A DNA stretch of 64,000 nt from Caldifarciminota bacterium (GTDB lineage: Bacteria; Hydrothermota; Hydrothermia; UBA1063; CAJXJZ01), in contig JALSNX010000001.1 in assembly GCA_026986775.1 (NCBI GenBank), positions 124,001 to 188,000 on the forward strand, written 5' to 3'. Of this stretch, positions 1 to 8,574 are shown piece by piece. The stretch's first letter is position 1. Every line of letters begins with the position of its first letter. A program made the translations under genes and the position numbers. The notes under the pieces were generated by a model, which saw nothing but the letters and a program-made list of their open reading frames with translations, did not search any database and had not been told where the DNA came from.

Positions 1-1
1 C

Positions 2-868
2 CTTTCCATGATGTCACCCATAAAGCACCTGACGCAGATAAATACCTATCTGCAGGAAGGACTTGCAGCAGGTGAAAGGCTGTTTCAGGTTTTTGACGCA
101 CAGGAGGAAAAATGGAAAGGAACAAAAAAGTTCAATGGTCTTAAGAGTGGTATTGAATTAAAAAACGTGAGTTTTTCTTATAAACCTTTTTCAGAGACAC
201 TTAAAAATATCAATCTAATACTGAAAAAAGGTAAAAAGACAGCAATCGTGGGACATACGGGTTCTGGTAAAACGACGCTACTTGACCTTATTGCAGGTTT
301 TCACTACGATTACAGCGGGAAAATCCTTATTGATGGGGTAGAACTCAGGGAATTTGACATAAAGTCCTATCGCAGTAAAATCGCACTTGTCCCTCAGGAT
401 GTTTTCCTTTTTAAGGGCACACTGAAAGACAATATTACCTATGGCGTTGAAAACTACACAGAGGAAGAATTCAAAAAAGCTGGTAAAATAGCACTTGTGG
501 AGGACTTTGTAAAAAGACTGCCAGAGGGTTATGACACACAGGTTGGGGAGAGAGGCAGCACACTTTCAGGTGGCGAAAAGCAGAGAATTGCCATAGCACG
601 GGCTATTTTAAGAAAATCCGACATTATACTCCTTGATGAGGCAACAAGTGCACTTGACAATGAAAGCGAGAGAAGATTTAAAGAGATGTTCAGGGAGATT
701 GAGAAAAACGCGCTTTTGGTGGTTATAGCCCACAGATTGAGCACGGTTTTAGACGCAGACGAGATAGTGGTTATGGATAAAGGCAGAATTGTTGCCCGAG
801 GAAGACACGACGAACTGCTCAAAACCTCTCCACATTATAAAAAACTCTATGAGAGTCAATTTGCATGA
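2..868 (+). CDS. ABC exporter, C-terminal part (5' end outside window)
   Basis: This is the ATPase half and the last transmembrane-domain residues of an MsbA/LmrA-type ABC exporter. The frame is open to the window edge, and the first residues (P-I-K-H-L...AAGERLFQVFD) are typical of the link between membrane domain and ATPase, so the gene starts upstream and the ATG at 8 is internal. Counting from that ATG, Walker A GHTGSGKTT lies at about residues 82-90, the Q-loop glutamine near 130, the LSGGE signature near 186 and Walker B ILLDEATSA near 207, with the AHRLS switch histidine near 240. All ATPase motifs are intact. The stop overlaps the start of the following histidine kinase by four bases (ATGA), suggesting one operon. 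The substrate cannot be read from this portion; lipid or peptide export is only family knowledge. Confidence 0.9.
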   Translation, partial: LSMMSPIKHLTQINTYLQEGLAAGERLFQVFDAQEEKWKGTKKFNGLKSGIELKNVSFSYKPFSETLKNINLILKKGKKTAIVGHTGSGKTTLLDLIAGFHYDYSGKILIDGVELREFDIKSYRSKIALVPQDVFLFKGTLKDNITYGVENYTEEEFKKAGKIALVEDFVKRLPEGYDTQVGERGSTLSGGEKQRIAIARAILRKSDIILLDEATSALDNESERRFKEMFREIEKNALLVVIAHRLSTVLDADEIVVMDKGRIVARGRHDELLKTSPHYKKLYESQFA

Positions 869-2046
869 GATTACGGTTTACTGAAAAACTCATTGTTATT
901 CTGGGAACCTTTGTGGTACTGGGCCTTCTTGTAACACAGCCCGTTATTAAGGGTGCTGAAAGAGAGGTAAAGAGGACAACGACACTCATGGCAAAACTAA
1001 TGTCAGGACTTATAATCTACTCCCTTTATGAGGAAGACGTTCAGAAGGTTGTTCGTGAGGTTATAAAAGACATTGGTTTTCCCATTGTTATAACCGACCA
1101 ATACGGAATACCGAGGGCCTGGGAGGGTATAGGTGTAAATCCGAGACTTTTCACCCAGAGCCAGCTAAACAGACCCCAGAAACTCATGAACGACCCGAAC
1201 TTTCAGAAGATTCTGCGTGCCATACGGCGCCTTAAAAACGTTGCACAACCCATACCCATAAGAAAAGGTAACTACATTGTGGGTTATCTCTACTACGGAT
1301 ACCCGCACGTTTTAAGTTACATGAGGATACTGCCCTTTGCACTGATGCTGCTTGCCCTGATAACTTTTGTCCTGTTTTACACCTTTGCAAGGTCAATACA
1401 TGTATATGAAATAGAAACAGTCTGGGTCAACTTTGCCAAAGGACTGGCACATCAGATGGGAACACCTGTATCAGCGCTATTTGCATGGCTGGAACTTCTA
1501 AAAGAGGAAAATGTTCCCGATTATATCATAGAGAACATGACACATGACCTTGAACGCTTGAGGTCAATCCTTTTAAGATTTTCAAGGGTTGGAGGGAGTG
1601 CGGAATTCAGAGAGCATAACATAAAGGAAGTTATAGAGGATACAATTTCCATGCTAAAAGAACGATTTCTCAAGAACATCAACGTTGAACTTGTACTTGA
1701 AGAATGTAATCTGCGATGTGACAGGGAACTTCTCTCATGGGCAATAGAGAACCTTGTGAAAAACGCCTATGAGGCAAGAAGCAATAATATGCCCACAATA
1801 GAGATACGAAACCTTATAGAGAATGATGAGTGCGTAATAAGGATAACAGACAATGGAAAGGGCATAGACCCACAGTATAAGAAAAAACTCTTCAAAGAGT
1901 CTTTCACAACAAAAAAACGTGGCTGGGGGGTGGGGCTTCTGTTGACGAGGAGGATAATTGAGGATATACACGGAGGAAAAATAAAACTGGTTCGTTCTGA
2001 GCCAGGAGTTGAGACAACCTTTGAAATAAGATTACCACTTACCTGA
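865..2046 (+). CDS. Membrane sensor histidine kinase
   Basis: A 393-aa kinase that would autophosphorylate and pass phosphate to a response regulator. There is a membrane segment at about residues 8-26, an extracytoplasmic sensor of about 125 residues and a second membrane segment at about 154-175. The phosphoacceptor box reads GLAHQMGTP with His196. The HATPase domain has the N box ENLVKNAYEA (about 296-304), G1 ITDNGKGID and G2 GWGVGLLLTRR. It overlaps the upstream ABC gene by four bases, so the two are probably co-transcribed. No receiver-domain protein occurs in the window, so its partner must be encoded elsewhere. The signal sensed is unknown. Confidence 0.88.
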   Translation: MRLRFTEKLIVILGTFVVLGLLVTQPVIKGAEREVKRTTTLMAKLMSGLIIYSLYEEDVQKVVREVIKDIGFPIVITDQYGIPRAWEGIGVNPRLFTQSQLNRPQKLMNDPNFQKILRAIRRLKNVAQPIPIRKGNYIVGYLYYGYPHVLSYMRILPFALMLLALITFVLFYTFARSIHVYEIETVWVNFAKGLAHQMGTPVSALFAWLELLKEENVPDYIIENMTHDLERLRSILLRFSRVGGSAEFREHNIKEVIEDTISMLKERFLKNINVELVLEECNLRCDRELLSWAIENLVKNAYEARSNNMPTIEIRNLIENDECVIRITDNGKGIDPQYKKKLFKESFTTKKRGWGVGLLLTRRIIEDIHGGKIKLVRSEPGVETTFEIRLPLT

Positions 2047-2058
2047 GATATAAAAATT

Positions 2059-2086
2059 TTGTATTTCGGCAATTCTGTGATATACT
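2059..2086 (+). promoter_or_regulatory. Probable promoter of the lipoprotein gene at 2110
   Basis: TTGTAT at 2059-2064 and TATACT at 2081-2086 are 16 bases apart, with a TG one base upstream of the -10 box. It lies in the gap after the histidine kinase, just before an AAGGAG ribosome site (2097-2102) and the TTG start of the next gene. Confidence 0.45.
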
Positions 2087-2109
2087 GAAAAAACACAAGG
2101 AGTATAAAA

Positions 2110-2868
2110 TTGAAAAAAATTATTTTTACGGTTATACTCATATTCACAGGATGTGCTTTCACAATGTCACCACCAGTGGCACACGATTATATACCGCTTT
2201 ATCCGGATACTGTGAGTGTCACCTATGGAATGGTTAATCTCTATATCTGGCCACTTGAAGCAAGAGGAATACGCCCCCACTATGACACAGCCCTGTTTTT
2301 TATTGATTCACATTCAAATGCGATAAATATAGGCTACTATCACCCTCTAATAAAACACTCCCATTTCAAAGTGGGAATAAATCCCTACTTTACTTTTGGT
2401 ATATTGAGAGTCGGTGCATATGATTCAATTAAACCATTATTTAACTACATAGGCTATACAGGTCTGGGAATAAGACTTCTTCCGCATTTCGTTTACAGAA
2501 ACTTTATGTTTGGATATTATTTTAACCCCATTGCCCTGGGCTTCTATCTACCAGTTATAACGAATGACAGCACCGATGATACCAATATTTCAGGTGTTTC
2601 AATACTCCCTGAAATGTTTAATTACGCAGGACTTTATGTATACTATACAACCTCATTTACAGAAAACACAAAGTTCTATATCGGACCCTATGTTCATATG
2701 TATCCTGCTGTTCTCGCAGGAGGGCTAAATACAGGTATTGGTTTTTATAAAGAGGGAAAGGAACGTGTAAGGATCGGGTTTTCAACCGCATACTACGAAG
2801 ACCCCGTTTATGAAAGATACAATCTATTTCCACTTGCTTTCATGTTCAGTGTATGGAAAACCTTTTAG
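2110..2868 (+). CDS. Hypothetical lipoprotein
   Basis: A 252-aa protein of unrecognised family. The start is a TTG codon seven bases after AAGGAG. The N-terminus is a lipoprotein signal (hydrophobic stretch then FTGC, cysteine at about residue 15), so it is probably anchored in an outer or inner membrane. The rest is rich in Tyr, Phe, Gly and short alternating hydrophobic runs, such as the GYTGLGIRLLPHF region, which suggests beta strands. It may be a small outer-membrane barrel or a barrel-like surface protein. Its end meets the convergent minus-strand operon with a four-base overlap. No catalytic motif is visible. Confidence 0.65.
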   Translation: MKKIIFTVILIFTGCAFTMSPPVAHDYIPLYPDTVSVTYGMVNLYIWPLEARGIRPHYDTALFFIDSHSNAINIGYYHPLIKHSHFKVGINPYFTFGILRVGAYDSIKPLFNYIGYTGLGIRLLPHFVYRNFMFGYYFNPIALGFYLPVITNDSTDDTNISGVSILPEMFNYAGLYVYYTTSFTENTKFYIGPYVHMYPAVLAGGLNTGIGFYKEGKERVRIGFSTAYYEDPVYERYNLFPLAFMFSVWKTF

Positions 2869-3566
2869 AAGTTGGTGTATTTTCTAAGTAAAGAGTTGTA
2901 AAAATCTTTTTTCTTTTTTCTCTTCAGCATAAAGGCTGTTTCTATATTACCCGCATAAAACCTCAAAAACAGGGTGTTGAAAGTCACAATGGCCTCTGGA
3001 TACCTTTTATGTTTTAGAAGATAGTATGTAAGATAACCTGTTGTTGTGGTAAAAAACAGAGACAGAAAACCACGTTTTATATCACCAAGAATAAAGAGTC
3101 CGAAACCGGGAATAATATATGAAGGATAACGTATAAGATGGTCAGAGGGTAGTGATGGTACATTTATGTTCAGCAGAGTAAGAGTGCTGTCTGCCTTTCT
3201 GAAGTGTCCTGAAAGCCCCTTTGATACGGCCCACATAATCTGTGATAACGTATCTTCATTGCCCTCAAGAACCAAAGATGCTTCCCTGTATTTTCCAGTC
3301 TTTATAAGATTGTAAGCAAGATGATACTCAACATCTTTTTTTCCACTTAAAAACGCAAGTTCACCAAAGTATTTTGCTGCAAGACTGAATTTTTTTCTTT
3401 TCTCATAGGAAAGCCCTATTCTGTAAAGGGCGTGTTCCTTATTCTCACCGAGATAGATTGCCCTTTTGTATTCAGTGATGGCATTAAAGTAATCACCTTC
3501 ATAAAAGAGGGTATCTGCAAACTCCAGTGTGGTGAGGGTGTAAATTATCAGGGCAATAACCGCCAT
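2865..3566 (-). CDS. TPR-like protein with C-terminal membrane segments (paralog of 3548-4288)
   Basis: A 233-aa protein with a signal-like N-terminus and then helical TPR-like repeats (DTLFYEGDYFNAITEYKRA and ALYRIGLSYEKRKKFSLAAKYF). The C-terminal hydrophobic region has a PGFGLFILGDIKRG motif followed by one or two membrane helices. The upstream neighbour has the same order and shares phrases such as EGDYFxAITEYKRA and FLRFYAGN/FLFFYTGN, so they are tandem duplicates. The P-G-x-G-x-x-x-x-G-x-x-x-x-G motif is like that of DUF5683-type membrane proteins often found beside yidD. It is last in a four-gene operon with overlapping ends. A role in envelope biogenesis is inferred from context only. 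Confidence 0.7.
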   Translation of the reverse strand: MAVIALIIYTLTTLEFADTLFYEGDYFNAITEYKRAIYLGENKEHALYRIGLSYEKRKKFSLAAKYFGELAFLSGKKDVEYHLAYNLIKTGKYREASLVLEGNEDTLSQIMWAVSKGLSGHFRKADSTLTLLNINVPSLPSDHLIRYPSYIIPGFGLFILGDIKRGFLSLFFTTTTGYLTYYLLKHKRYPEAIVTFNTLFLRFYAGNIETAFMLKRKKKKDFYNSLLRKYTNF

Positions 3567-4288
3567 AGACCCAGAGAAATCTCCTTTTCTGTAATTGCAA
3601 ACTTTACATGATAATCATTAAAATCCCGTGCTGATATAAAAGAACCATAAACGTTTCCCGTGTAAAAGAACAGAAAGATACCTGAATAGAGATAAAGTTC
3701 AGGTTTTCTTCTGTTTTTACAGGCATCATAGGCAAGATAAAAGGAGCCTGCATTGAGTATAAATGAATAGATACCATCATAGGTTCTCCCAGCATAAACC
3801 TTACCAAGTCCGGGAACGACAGCGGAAAGCATTGCTGCAACAAAAGATGACCTGTAAGGAATATTGATTTTTCCAAATACCTTTTCTGCTCTTTCAAATC
3901 TTTTCTCTTTCAAATACGTCCAGGCAACAAGGGTGTCTGAAAAACTCCATCTCTTTCTTGCTTCCCTGTAGTCTTTGTTGAGAAAATACCATAGACCATC
4001 CTGTATTTTGTATCTTTTTGTTTTTTTGTCTCTTATTCGGTCAAGAAAGTGCCGTGCAGTTTCAAGATCATCCATCTTCTCTGAAAGTTTAACTATGCTA
4101 TAGGCAACCTCGTCTTTAAGATAAGAATAACTGCCTGTATCAGGAAGTTCATAGTATGCCCTTTTGTATTCGGTTATTGCTCTGAAGTAGTCCCCCTCAT
4201 TTTCAAGGCGTCTGGCAAAATCAATGCTCATATCAGGTGTAAAAACTCCGCTTGCCAGAAGAATAGTTACAAAAATATTCAAAATCAT
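3548..4288 (-). CDS. TPR-like protein with C-terminal membrane segments (paralog of 2865-3566)
   Basis: A 246-aa protein with a hydrophobic signal at residues 1-16, tetratricopeptide-like helices (EGDYFRAITEYKRAYYELP at about 32-50), and a C-terminal membrane part with VVPGLGKVYAGRTYDG. It overlaps the yidD-like gene upstream by four bases and its paralog downstream by 19 bases, so translation is probably coupled. The likely topology is an exported or periplasmic repeat domain held by membrane helices, near the YidD protein. The function is unknown; an envelope assembly role is a contextual guess. Confidence 0.7.
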   Translation of the reverse strand: MILNIFVTILLASGVFTPDMSIDFARRLENEGDYFRAITEYKRAYYELPDTGSYSYLKDEVAYSIVKLSEKMDDLETARHFLDRIRDKKTKRYKIQDGLWYFLNKDYREARKRWSFSDTLVAWTYLKEKRFERAEKVFGKINIPYRSSFVAAMLSAVVPGLGKVYAGRTYDGIYSFILNAGSFYLAYDACKNRRKPELYLYSGIFLFFYTGNVYGSFISARDFNDYHVKFAITEKEISLGLWRLLP

Positions 4289-4674
4289 TTATACTTCCTC
4301 ACAGGATCATACAGTCTTTCGCCCCTTATTGAATCCGAGCCTATAGTATAGTATGTACCCAGATATTTCCATGCTCCCGGATGACATCTCTGCAATCTGT
4401 CAGATGTGAGCAAGAGCCCCTTAATAAAACCGTAGGTTTTCAGTGCCTCGTATCCAAAGTGTGAACAGGATGGAATAAAGTTGCACACATCGCCCTGAAC
4501 AGATGAAAAGGAGTTTTGATATATTTTAATCATTTTCATAATTGCCATGCTGAAAAAATCCCCATAAGATTCCTTCTTCAATACCTTGTTGTGAGCGACC
4601 ATATAATCCGGGAGGTCAATATCCGCTTTGAAAGACCCTGCAGCAAAAAATACGAAAAACAGCAAAAACTTCAC
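4285..4674 (-). CDS. yidD: YidD-family membrane protein insertion factor-like
   Basis: A 129-aa protein whose second half has the YidD pattern: CNFIPSCSHFGYEALKTYG followed by KGLLLTSDRLQRCHPG, with the three conserved cysteines and the R-C-H-P-G end. Typical YidD proteins are 70-90 aa and assist YidC-dependent insertion of inner-membrane proteins. This one is longer, with an N-terminal hydrophobic signal and about 40 extra residues, so it may be exported or anchored differently. It sits in a tightly overlapping operon with a LolA-like protein upstream and two membrane TPR proteins downstream rather than in the usual rnpA-yidD-yidC cluster. The family is clear; the exact role here is not. Confidence 0.8.
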   Translation of the reverse strand: MKFLLFFVFFAAGSFKADIDLPDYMVAHNKVLKKESYGDFFSMAIMKMIKIYQNSFSSVQGDVCNFIPSCSHFGYEALKTYGFIKGLLLTSDRLQRCHPGAWKYLGTYYTIGSDSIRGERLYDPVRKYK

Positions 4675-5318
4675 TTTTCGTCAAAACCTTTAATTGTCAC
4701 GGATACAGATTTAGGGAGAACAGGATTCTTTATAATTTCAGGGAGGCTATCCTGCAGGATAATCCTGACACTGTCAAAAACAAAGAGTTCCGTATCCTGT
4801 GTGGTAATACTTGTAATTTTTTTGGGAAAAAACAGTGAATCTCTCAACATAATATATTCAAAAACCCTTGTTGAATACAATGTTCTGCCCTTAGCATTTT
4901 CAACAGTAACCTCAAACACCCTTCCCTTTTTATCATACACTATCTTGAGGGTCGTTTTCCGTTTCTCATGAGTCCAGTAACTTACAATGGTATCTCCCTT
5001 TTTCTCCTTTCTGAGGAAAATATATCCGGATTTTCTGAGCAGTCCTATGGCCTCTTTCAAATCAGTGGCAATTCTATTCTGATTTATTATATTCTGCAAA
5101 GACTTTATTTTAAAGGCCTTTTTTCTGTCAGGGTAGTACACTATCATGGTATCAGCAGAATACGTAATTACCTGTTTTAGTGGCGTATCTATAACAAAAG
5201 ACATGGCACCATACTGTGGTTTGTAGAATCTACCTGCTACCGTATCACTGCTTATACTTGAAGAGTAAAACCTTGTAAACTGTCCTCCAATCCAGAAAGA
5301 AATAAGGATGTAAAGCAT
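4671..5318 (-). CDS. LolA-like periplasmic lipoprotein carrier homolog
   Basis: A 215-aa exported protein, first of a minus-strand operon. After a short signal peptide comes a beta-rich domain with the LolA/LolB pattern: a strand with F-x-x-P (RFYKPQYGAMSFVIDTP), then the motif SADTMIVYYPDRKKAF, then LRKSGYIFL and an ITSITTQDTELFVFDSV strand pair. LolA carries lipoproteins from inner to outer membrane. The match is by pattern of strands rather than by strong motifs, so confidence is moderate. The four-base overlap with yidD suggests a shared envelope role. Confidence 0.55.
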   Translation of the reverse strand: MLYILISFWIGGQFTRFYSSSISSDTVAGRFYKPQYGAMSFVIDTPLKQVITYSADTMIVYYPDRKKAFKIKSLQNIINQNRIATDLKEAIGLLRKSGYIFLRKEKKGDTIVSYWTHEKRKTTLKIVYDKKGRVFEVTVENAKGRTLYSTRVFEYIMLRDSLFFPKKITSITTQDTELFVFDSVRIILQDSLPEIIKNPVLPKSVSVTIKGFDEK

Positions 5319-5333
5319 TTATTCTCCTTACAA

Positions 5334-5364
5334 TAAAAAAAGGGTTGCACGTTAATGCAACCCT
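5334..5364 (-). terminator. Rho-independent terminator after the 5383-5799 gene
   Basis: A perfect 9-base stem, AGGGTTGCA...TGCAACCCT with a 6-base loop (5341-5364), is followed on the minus strand by a run of seven T residues (5334-5340). It lies just past the stop of the small membrane protein gene and before the LolA-like gene, so it separates the two transcripts or allows partial read-through. Confidence 0.85.
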
Positions 5365-5382
5365 CTGTAAATTAAAAATCTA

Positions 5383-5799
5383 TCAGTACGTGCTTGCTGC
5401 TGCTCCTGCAGCACCTATGTTAAACAAAATACAGCATCCGTAAGTGGCTATGGAAACGAGAGCACCGATAACACATCCTTTTATAGCCGCATTTGTCTGT
5501 ATCTTCTTGCCTGCTTCTTTATAGCAGTCAGTATATGCAGCAACATACTCAGGGCTTTTACCCAGAAGTTTGCTTGCAGGTGGGCTTGGTTCTATTATAT
5601 ACGCCGCAGCAATACCAAAAATGCCGCCAAAGAACCCTATTGCAAGCCAGAGTGTCTTATTTACTTCCATCTGCACGTCCTGCTGTGCCTGAGCACATGC
5701 CTGTGTGGCATTAGAACTCTGAGCCATGAGCATAGCAGGCTCACCAATCAGTACAAGAGCCACCACCCCCGCTGTCAACATTCTCGTAAACTTCTTCAT
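5383..5799 (-). CDS. Small membrane protein, paralog of 5987-6454
   Basis: A 138-aa unrecognised protein. It has a signal peptide ending near AMLMAQ, then a first membrane helix (LWLAIGFFGGIFGIAAAYII), the motif PPASKLLGKSPEYVAAYTDC and a second membrane region with KGCVIGALVSIATYGCC. An AGGAGG site precedes the start. The next gene upstream is a diverged copy with the same layout (GFF-x-IFGI-AA, PP-x-x-x-L-GKSPEYV, KGC-x-IGA). The repeated LGKSPEYV and conserved cysteines suggest a defined small family. The gene ends at a strong terminator. No function can be assigned. Confidence 0.7.
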   Translation of the reverse strand: MKKFTRMLTAGVVALVLIGEPAMLMAQSSNATQACAQAQQDVQMEVNKTLWLAIGFFGGIFGIAAAYIIEPSPPASKLLGKSPEYVAAYTDCYKEAGKKIQTNAAIKGCVIGALVSIATYGCCILFNIGAAGAAASTY

Positions 5800-5986
5800 A
5801 TAACCTCCTCCTGTTTGTCTTTTTAGGTTAAAGTAAATTCAGGGTTGGGTCAAACAAACGAGTTGCCTCATTAAAAATCTACACGAAAAGGAATACAATA
5901 TTCCATGTTCAAAAACATAGTATTATATGCCAGAAAGTACAGAAAAGTCAAAAGGAAGAGTGATCTCCAACAGTTTATTCAAAATT

Positions 5987-6454
5987 TTAAGAAGAATGCA
6001 GTAAGGCAGCAATCAAAAGATAAAAGAAACAGTTGAAAGAATTCTCGTCTGCTGGCATTATCATTGAAATCAATCTCACACTTCCCAGATAAACAAAAGG
6101 AAGTATACAGGCACCTATCATACAACCTTTTAACGCAGCTCTATCCTGGATATCAACAATCGTTTTTCTATAACATTTTATATAATTTGAAACGTATTCA
6201 GGAGACTTACCTACTAACCTGCAAACAGGTGGATTTGACACAACTACATCGGCAGCAACAATCCCAAATATTAAAAAGAAAAAACCAACAGTTCCCCATA
6301 ATTTTACATTTACATCATTCCTGGCATCTCGCTCGGCCTCTTTACACGCCATTTTCGCAATATTCATCTCTTTTGTATGTCCGCTTGCAGGAAACATTAT
6401 TGTTGCAGCGAGTACCAAATGTAAAGCTATTTTCATAAACCTCAACATTTTCAC
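5987..6454 (-). CDS. Small membrane protein, paralog of 5383-5799
   Basis: A 155-aa protein related to the downstream gene: same signal peptide, LWGTVGFFFLIFGIVAADVV helix, PPVCRLVGKSPEYVSNYIKC motif and KGCMIGACI second membrane helix, plus a hydrophobic tail. The start chosen is the GTG at 6454; an internal ATG at 6436 has a closer GAGG site and could be the true start. On the minus strand a TTGGCA-N17-TAATAT promoter-like pair lies just upstream. The product is unknown. Confidence 0.6.
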   Translation of the reverse strand: MKMLRFMKIALHLVLAATIMFPASGHTKEMNIAKMACKEAERDARNDVNVKLWGTVGFFFLIFGIVAADVVVSNPPVCRLVGKSPEYVSNYIKCYRKTIVDIQDRAALKGCMIGACILPFVYLGSVRLISMIMPADENSFNCFFYLLIAALLHSS

Positions 6455-6561
6455 TGGTATATATTAACGCGAACACCATGTTATGCCAAACTGTTGACTA
6501 AAATAAATATCTTTGATGGACTTTACCACAGCGTTAGAATTTTAAAAACAGGAGGAAAATT

Positions 6562-6855
6562 ATGGCAATGATGGAAATAAGCGTTGTGCCAGTCGGCACG
6601 GGGAAACCGGGTGTCAGCGAATACGTGGCAAAAGCACTGAAAAAAGTTAAAGAGAGCGGGCTTGAATACATGCTTACGCCAATGGGTACACTAATTGTCG
6701 GTGAGGTAGAAGAATTACTTGCACTTGCATCCAGAATACACAATAGTGTTTTAAAGGACTGCGAAAGAGTTGTGACATACATAAAATTAGATGACAGAAA
6801 AGACAAACCCCTAACATTTGAAGGTAAAATAAAAAGCGTGGAAGAGAAACTCTAA
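6562..6855 (+). CDS. MTH1187/YkoF-type thiamine-binding protein
   Basis: A 97-aa protein of the MTH1187 family (DUF77). Conserved features are the start EISVVPVGTG, the central YMLTPMGTLIVGEVEEL and the VVTYIKLDDRKD end. Members form ferredoxin-like tetramers, and several bind thiamine or related pyrimidines. The start has a good AGGAGG site eight bases upstream. It stands alone on the plus strand, overlapping the end of the convergent antiporter gene by four bases. The cellular role is probably thiamine binding or salvage; this is family knowledge. Confidence 0.85.
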   Translation: MAMMEISVVPVGTGKPGVSEYVAKALKKVKESGLEYMLTPMGTLIVGEVEELLALASRIHNSVLKDCERVVTYIKLDDRKDKPLTFEGKIKSVEEKL

Positions 6856-8045
6856 GATTTTCTTAAGACACTTATATCCCCTGCCCTTTGAAGGGCCCAC
6901 TTTGTTATAATGGGCCCGAAGATTTCATAGATGACAGTAGTGCCGATAATCGTATCAAAGATTATACCGCCATAAAGGGGAAAGTCATTTTTAGCAATAA
7001 GCGCAACACCTAAAGCCACACCAGCCTGAGGGATAAGACCAAAGCCGATATACCTTCTCACATTTTGCGGAGCTTTTCCAAGTGTTGCACCAATTCTCGC
7101 TCCTATAACCTTTCCTGCTATTCTTGTGAAAAGATAAGCCAGACCAAATATTCCAAGATGTTTTAATGATTCAAGTTCAAGATTTGCACCCGCCAGAACA
7201 AAAAATAGAAGATAGAGCGGGTACTCAAGTCCTTTAAGTGCACGAAAAAATCTTTCATCTCCCTTTAATGTATTTACCACCGTGGCACCAAGCACCATAC
7301 TTGAAAGAAGTATGGAGATGTGAAGATGAATTGCTATGCCAATGGCAATTAGAATAAAGCCAAGTGTATAGATTTCAAGGCCCTGTTCAGTTTTAATATG
7401 TCTTGAGAATACTTTAAACAAAAAGCCAAGAAGTATACCAAGAGCAAAAGCACCACCGATTTCCATAATACCATGCCCGAATGCCTCAAGCAGCAAAAGA
7501 CCACCACTTTCATGCATGGCCAGAACCCTTGCAACAGCAAGAGATAAGGAAAATATAATAAGACACCATGCATCATCAATGGCAACAACACCAAGAAGTA
7601 TATTCGTGAATAGGCCTTTTGCTCTGTATTCCCTTATAACCATCACCGTTGCTGCAGGTGCTGTAGCAGATGCAATTGCACCGAATATTATGGATATATA
7701 AAGGGGCTGTTTTACTATAAAGTGAAAAATCAGAGTGACCAGTATCCATGCTCCAACAGCCTCAAAAATAGATATAAAAATCACAGTTTTACCTATTTTT
7801 CTGAACCTTTCAAGGGAAAAATTCTGACCAATAGCAAAGGCGATAAGACCCAGTACTATTGATGAAACGAAGGAGGAGGAAGACAAAATCCTGTGAGAAA
7901 GAAGATTTAAAAACTCCTCACCGATTATTATACCCAGAATCAGGTCTCCCGTAACAGCAGGGAGCCTCACCTTCTCTATTATTTTAGAAACCACAAAGCC
8001 TGTCAGGAATATTATACCAAGACTCAGTATGGGGTCAAGGTGCAC
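6852..8045 (-). CDS. Cation/proton antiporter (CPA2, KefB/NapA type)
   Basis: A 397-aa protein with about 12 hydrophobic segments, typical of the Na+/H+ exchanger fold. The catalytic acidic pair is visible in VVAIDDAWCLIIF, and TGDLILGIIIGEE near the N-terminus is the usual first core motif. It lacks the cytosolic RCK/TrkA domain found in Kef channels. The start is GTG, sharing one base with the stop of the CBS-domain gene (TAGTG), so the two are translationally coupled. The CBS protein is the likely nucleotide-sensing regulator. The transported ion (Na+ or K+) cannot be decided. Confidence 0.88.
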   Translation of the reverse strand: MHLDPILSLGIIFLTGFVVSKIIEKVRLPAVTGDLILGIIIGEEFLNLLSHRILSSSSFVSSIVLGLIAFAIGQNFSLERFRKIGKTVIFISIFEAVGAWILVTLIFHFIVKQPLYISIIFGAIASATAPAATVMVIREYRAKGLFTNILLGVVAIDDAWCLIIFSLSLAVARVLAMHESGGLLLLEAFGHGIMEIGGAFALGILLGFLFKVFSRHIKTEQGLEIYTLGFILIAIGIAIHLHISILLSSMVLGATVVNTLKGDERFFRALKGLEYPLYLLFFVLAGANLELESLKHLGIFGLAYLFTRIAGKVIGARIGATLGKAPQNVRRYIGFGLIPQAGVALGVALIAKNDFPLYGGIIFDTIIGTTVIYEIFGPIITKWALQRAGDISVLRKS

Positions 8046-8515
8046 TAATAAAGCCCCTTCTCTTTGAACACATATCTTACAATATCAAAGAGACCAATTA
8101 TGCCGCAGAGTTTACCCTCTTCATTAACGACAGGCATCTGGTCTTTTTTATGGGCTTTTAACTGCTCATAAGCCCTTTCTATCTTCTCCTCGCTTTTAAT
8201 AACAACAAAATCTCTGTCCATAATGTCAGACATAACAACAAGAATACCCAGTTCAGGCTCAATTTCCACCTTAAAAATATTCTCATCCCAGAACTCATCT
8301 ATAAACGGAGAAAGTTTGAGAAGTTCCCTGTCATAGGGTAGAAAAACATCAATGAGATTCTGCAATCTCACAATCCCAATGAGTTTCATTTCCTCATCAA
8401 CCACAGGGACAATGGGAAATGTGTGAAAACTGTCAAACTTTGTGAGCAACTCTCTTAGGGTAGTATAGAGACCCACCCAGATTACATCCTTATTCATTAT
8501 ATCTTTTACAAGCAT
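8045..8515 (-). CDS. Tandem CBS-domain regulatory protein
   Basis: A 156-aa protein made of two CBS repeats: the first from VKDIMNKDVIWVG with FPIVPVVDEEMKLIGIV, the second from MDRDFVVIKSEEKI with QMPVVNEEGKLCGIIGLFDIV. CBS pairs bind adenine nucleotides and gate transporters or enzymes. It is directly coupled to the cation/proton antiporter, sharing a base, so it probably gates or senses for it. Its own promoter lies 20-50 bases upstream. Confidence 0.88.
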   Translation of the reverse strand: MLVKDIMNKDVIWVGLYTTLRELLTKFDSFHTFPIVPVVDEEMKLIGIVRLQNLIDVFLPYDRELLKLSPFIDEFWDENIFKVEIEPELGILVVMSDIMDRDFVVIKSEEKIERAYEQLKAHKKDQMPVVNEEGKLCGIIGLFDIVRYVFKEKGLY

Positions 8516-8536
8516 AATTTTCTCCTGCTCTGTTTA

Positions 8537-8565
8537 ATTTTAAAACCCCGAAAGCATTTTGTCAA
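8537..8565 (-). promoter_or_regulatory. Promoter of the CBS-antiporter operon
   Basis: Read on the minus strand: TTGACA (8565-8560), a 17-base spacer, TAAAAT (8542-8537), then AGCAGGAG and the ATG of the CBS gene. The spacing is ideal for a vegetative sigma factor. Confidence 0.75.
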
Positions 8566-8574
8566 TAGAAGATT

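Noticed and set aside
4516-4971. 151-codon plus-strand frame
   Set aside because: Antisense to the YidD and LolA-like genes, whose motifs are clear; no ribosome site.
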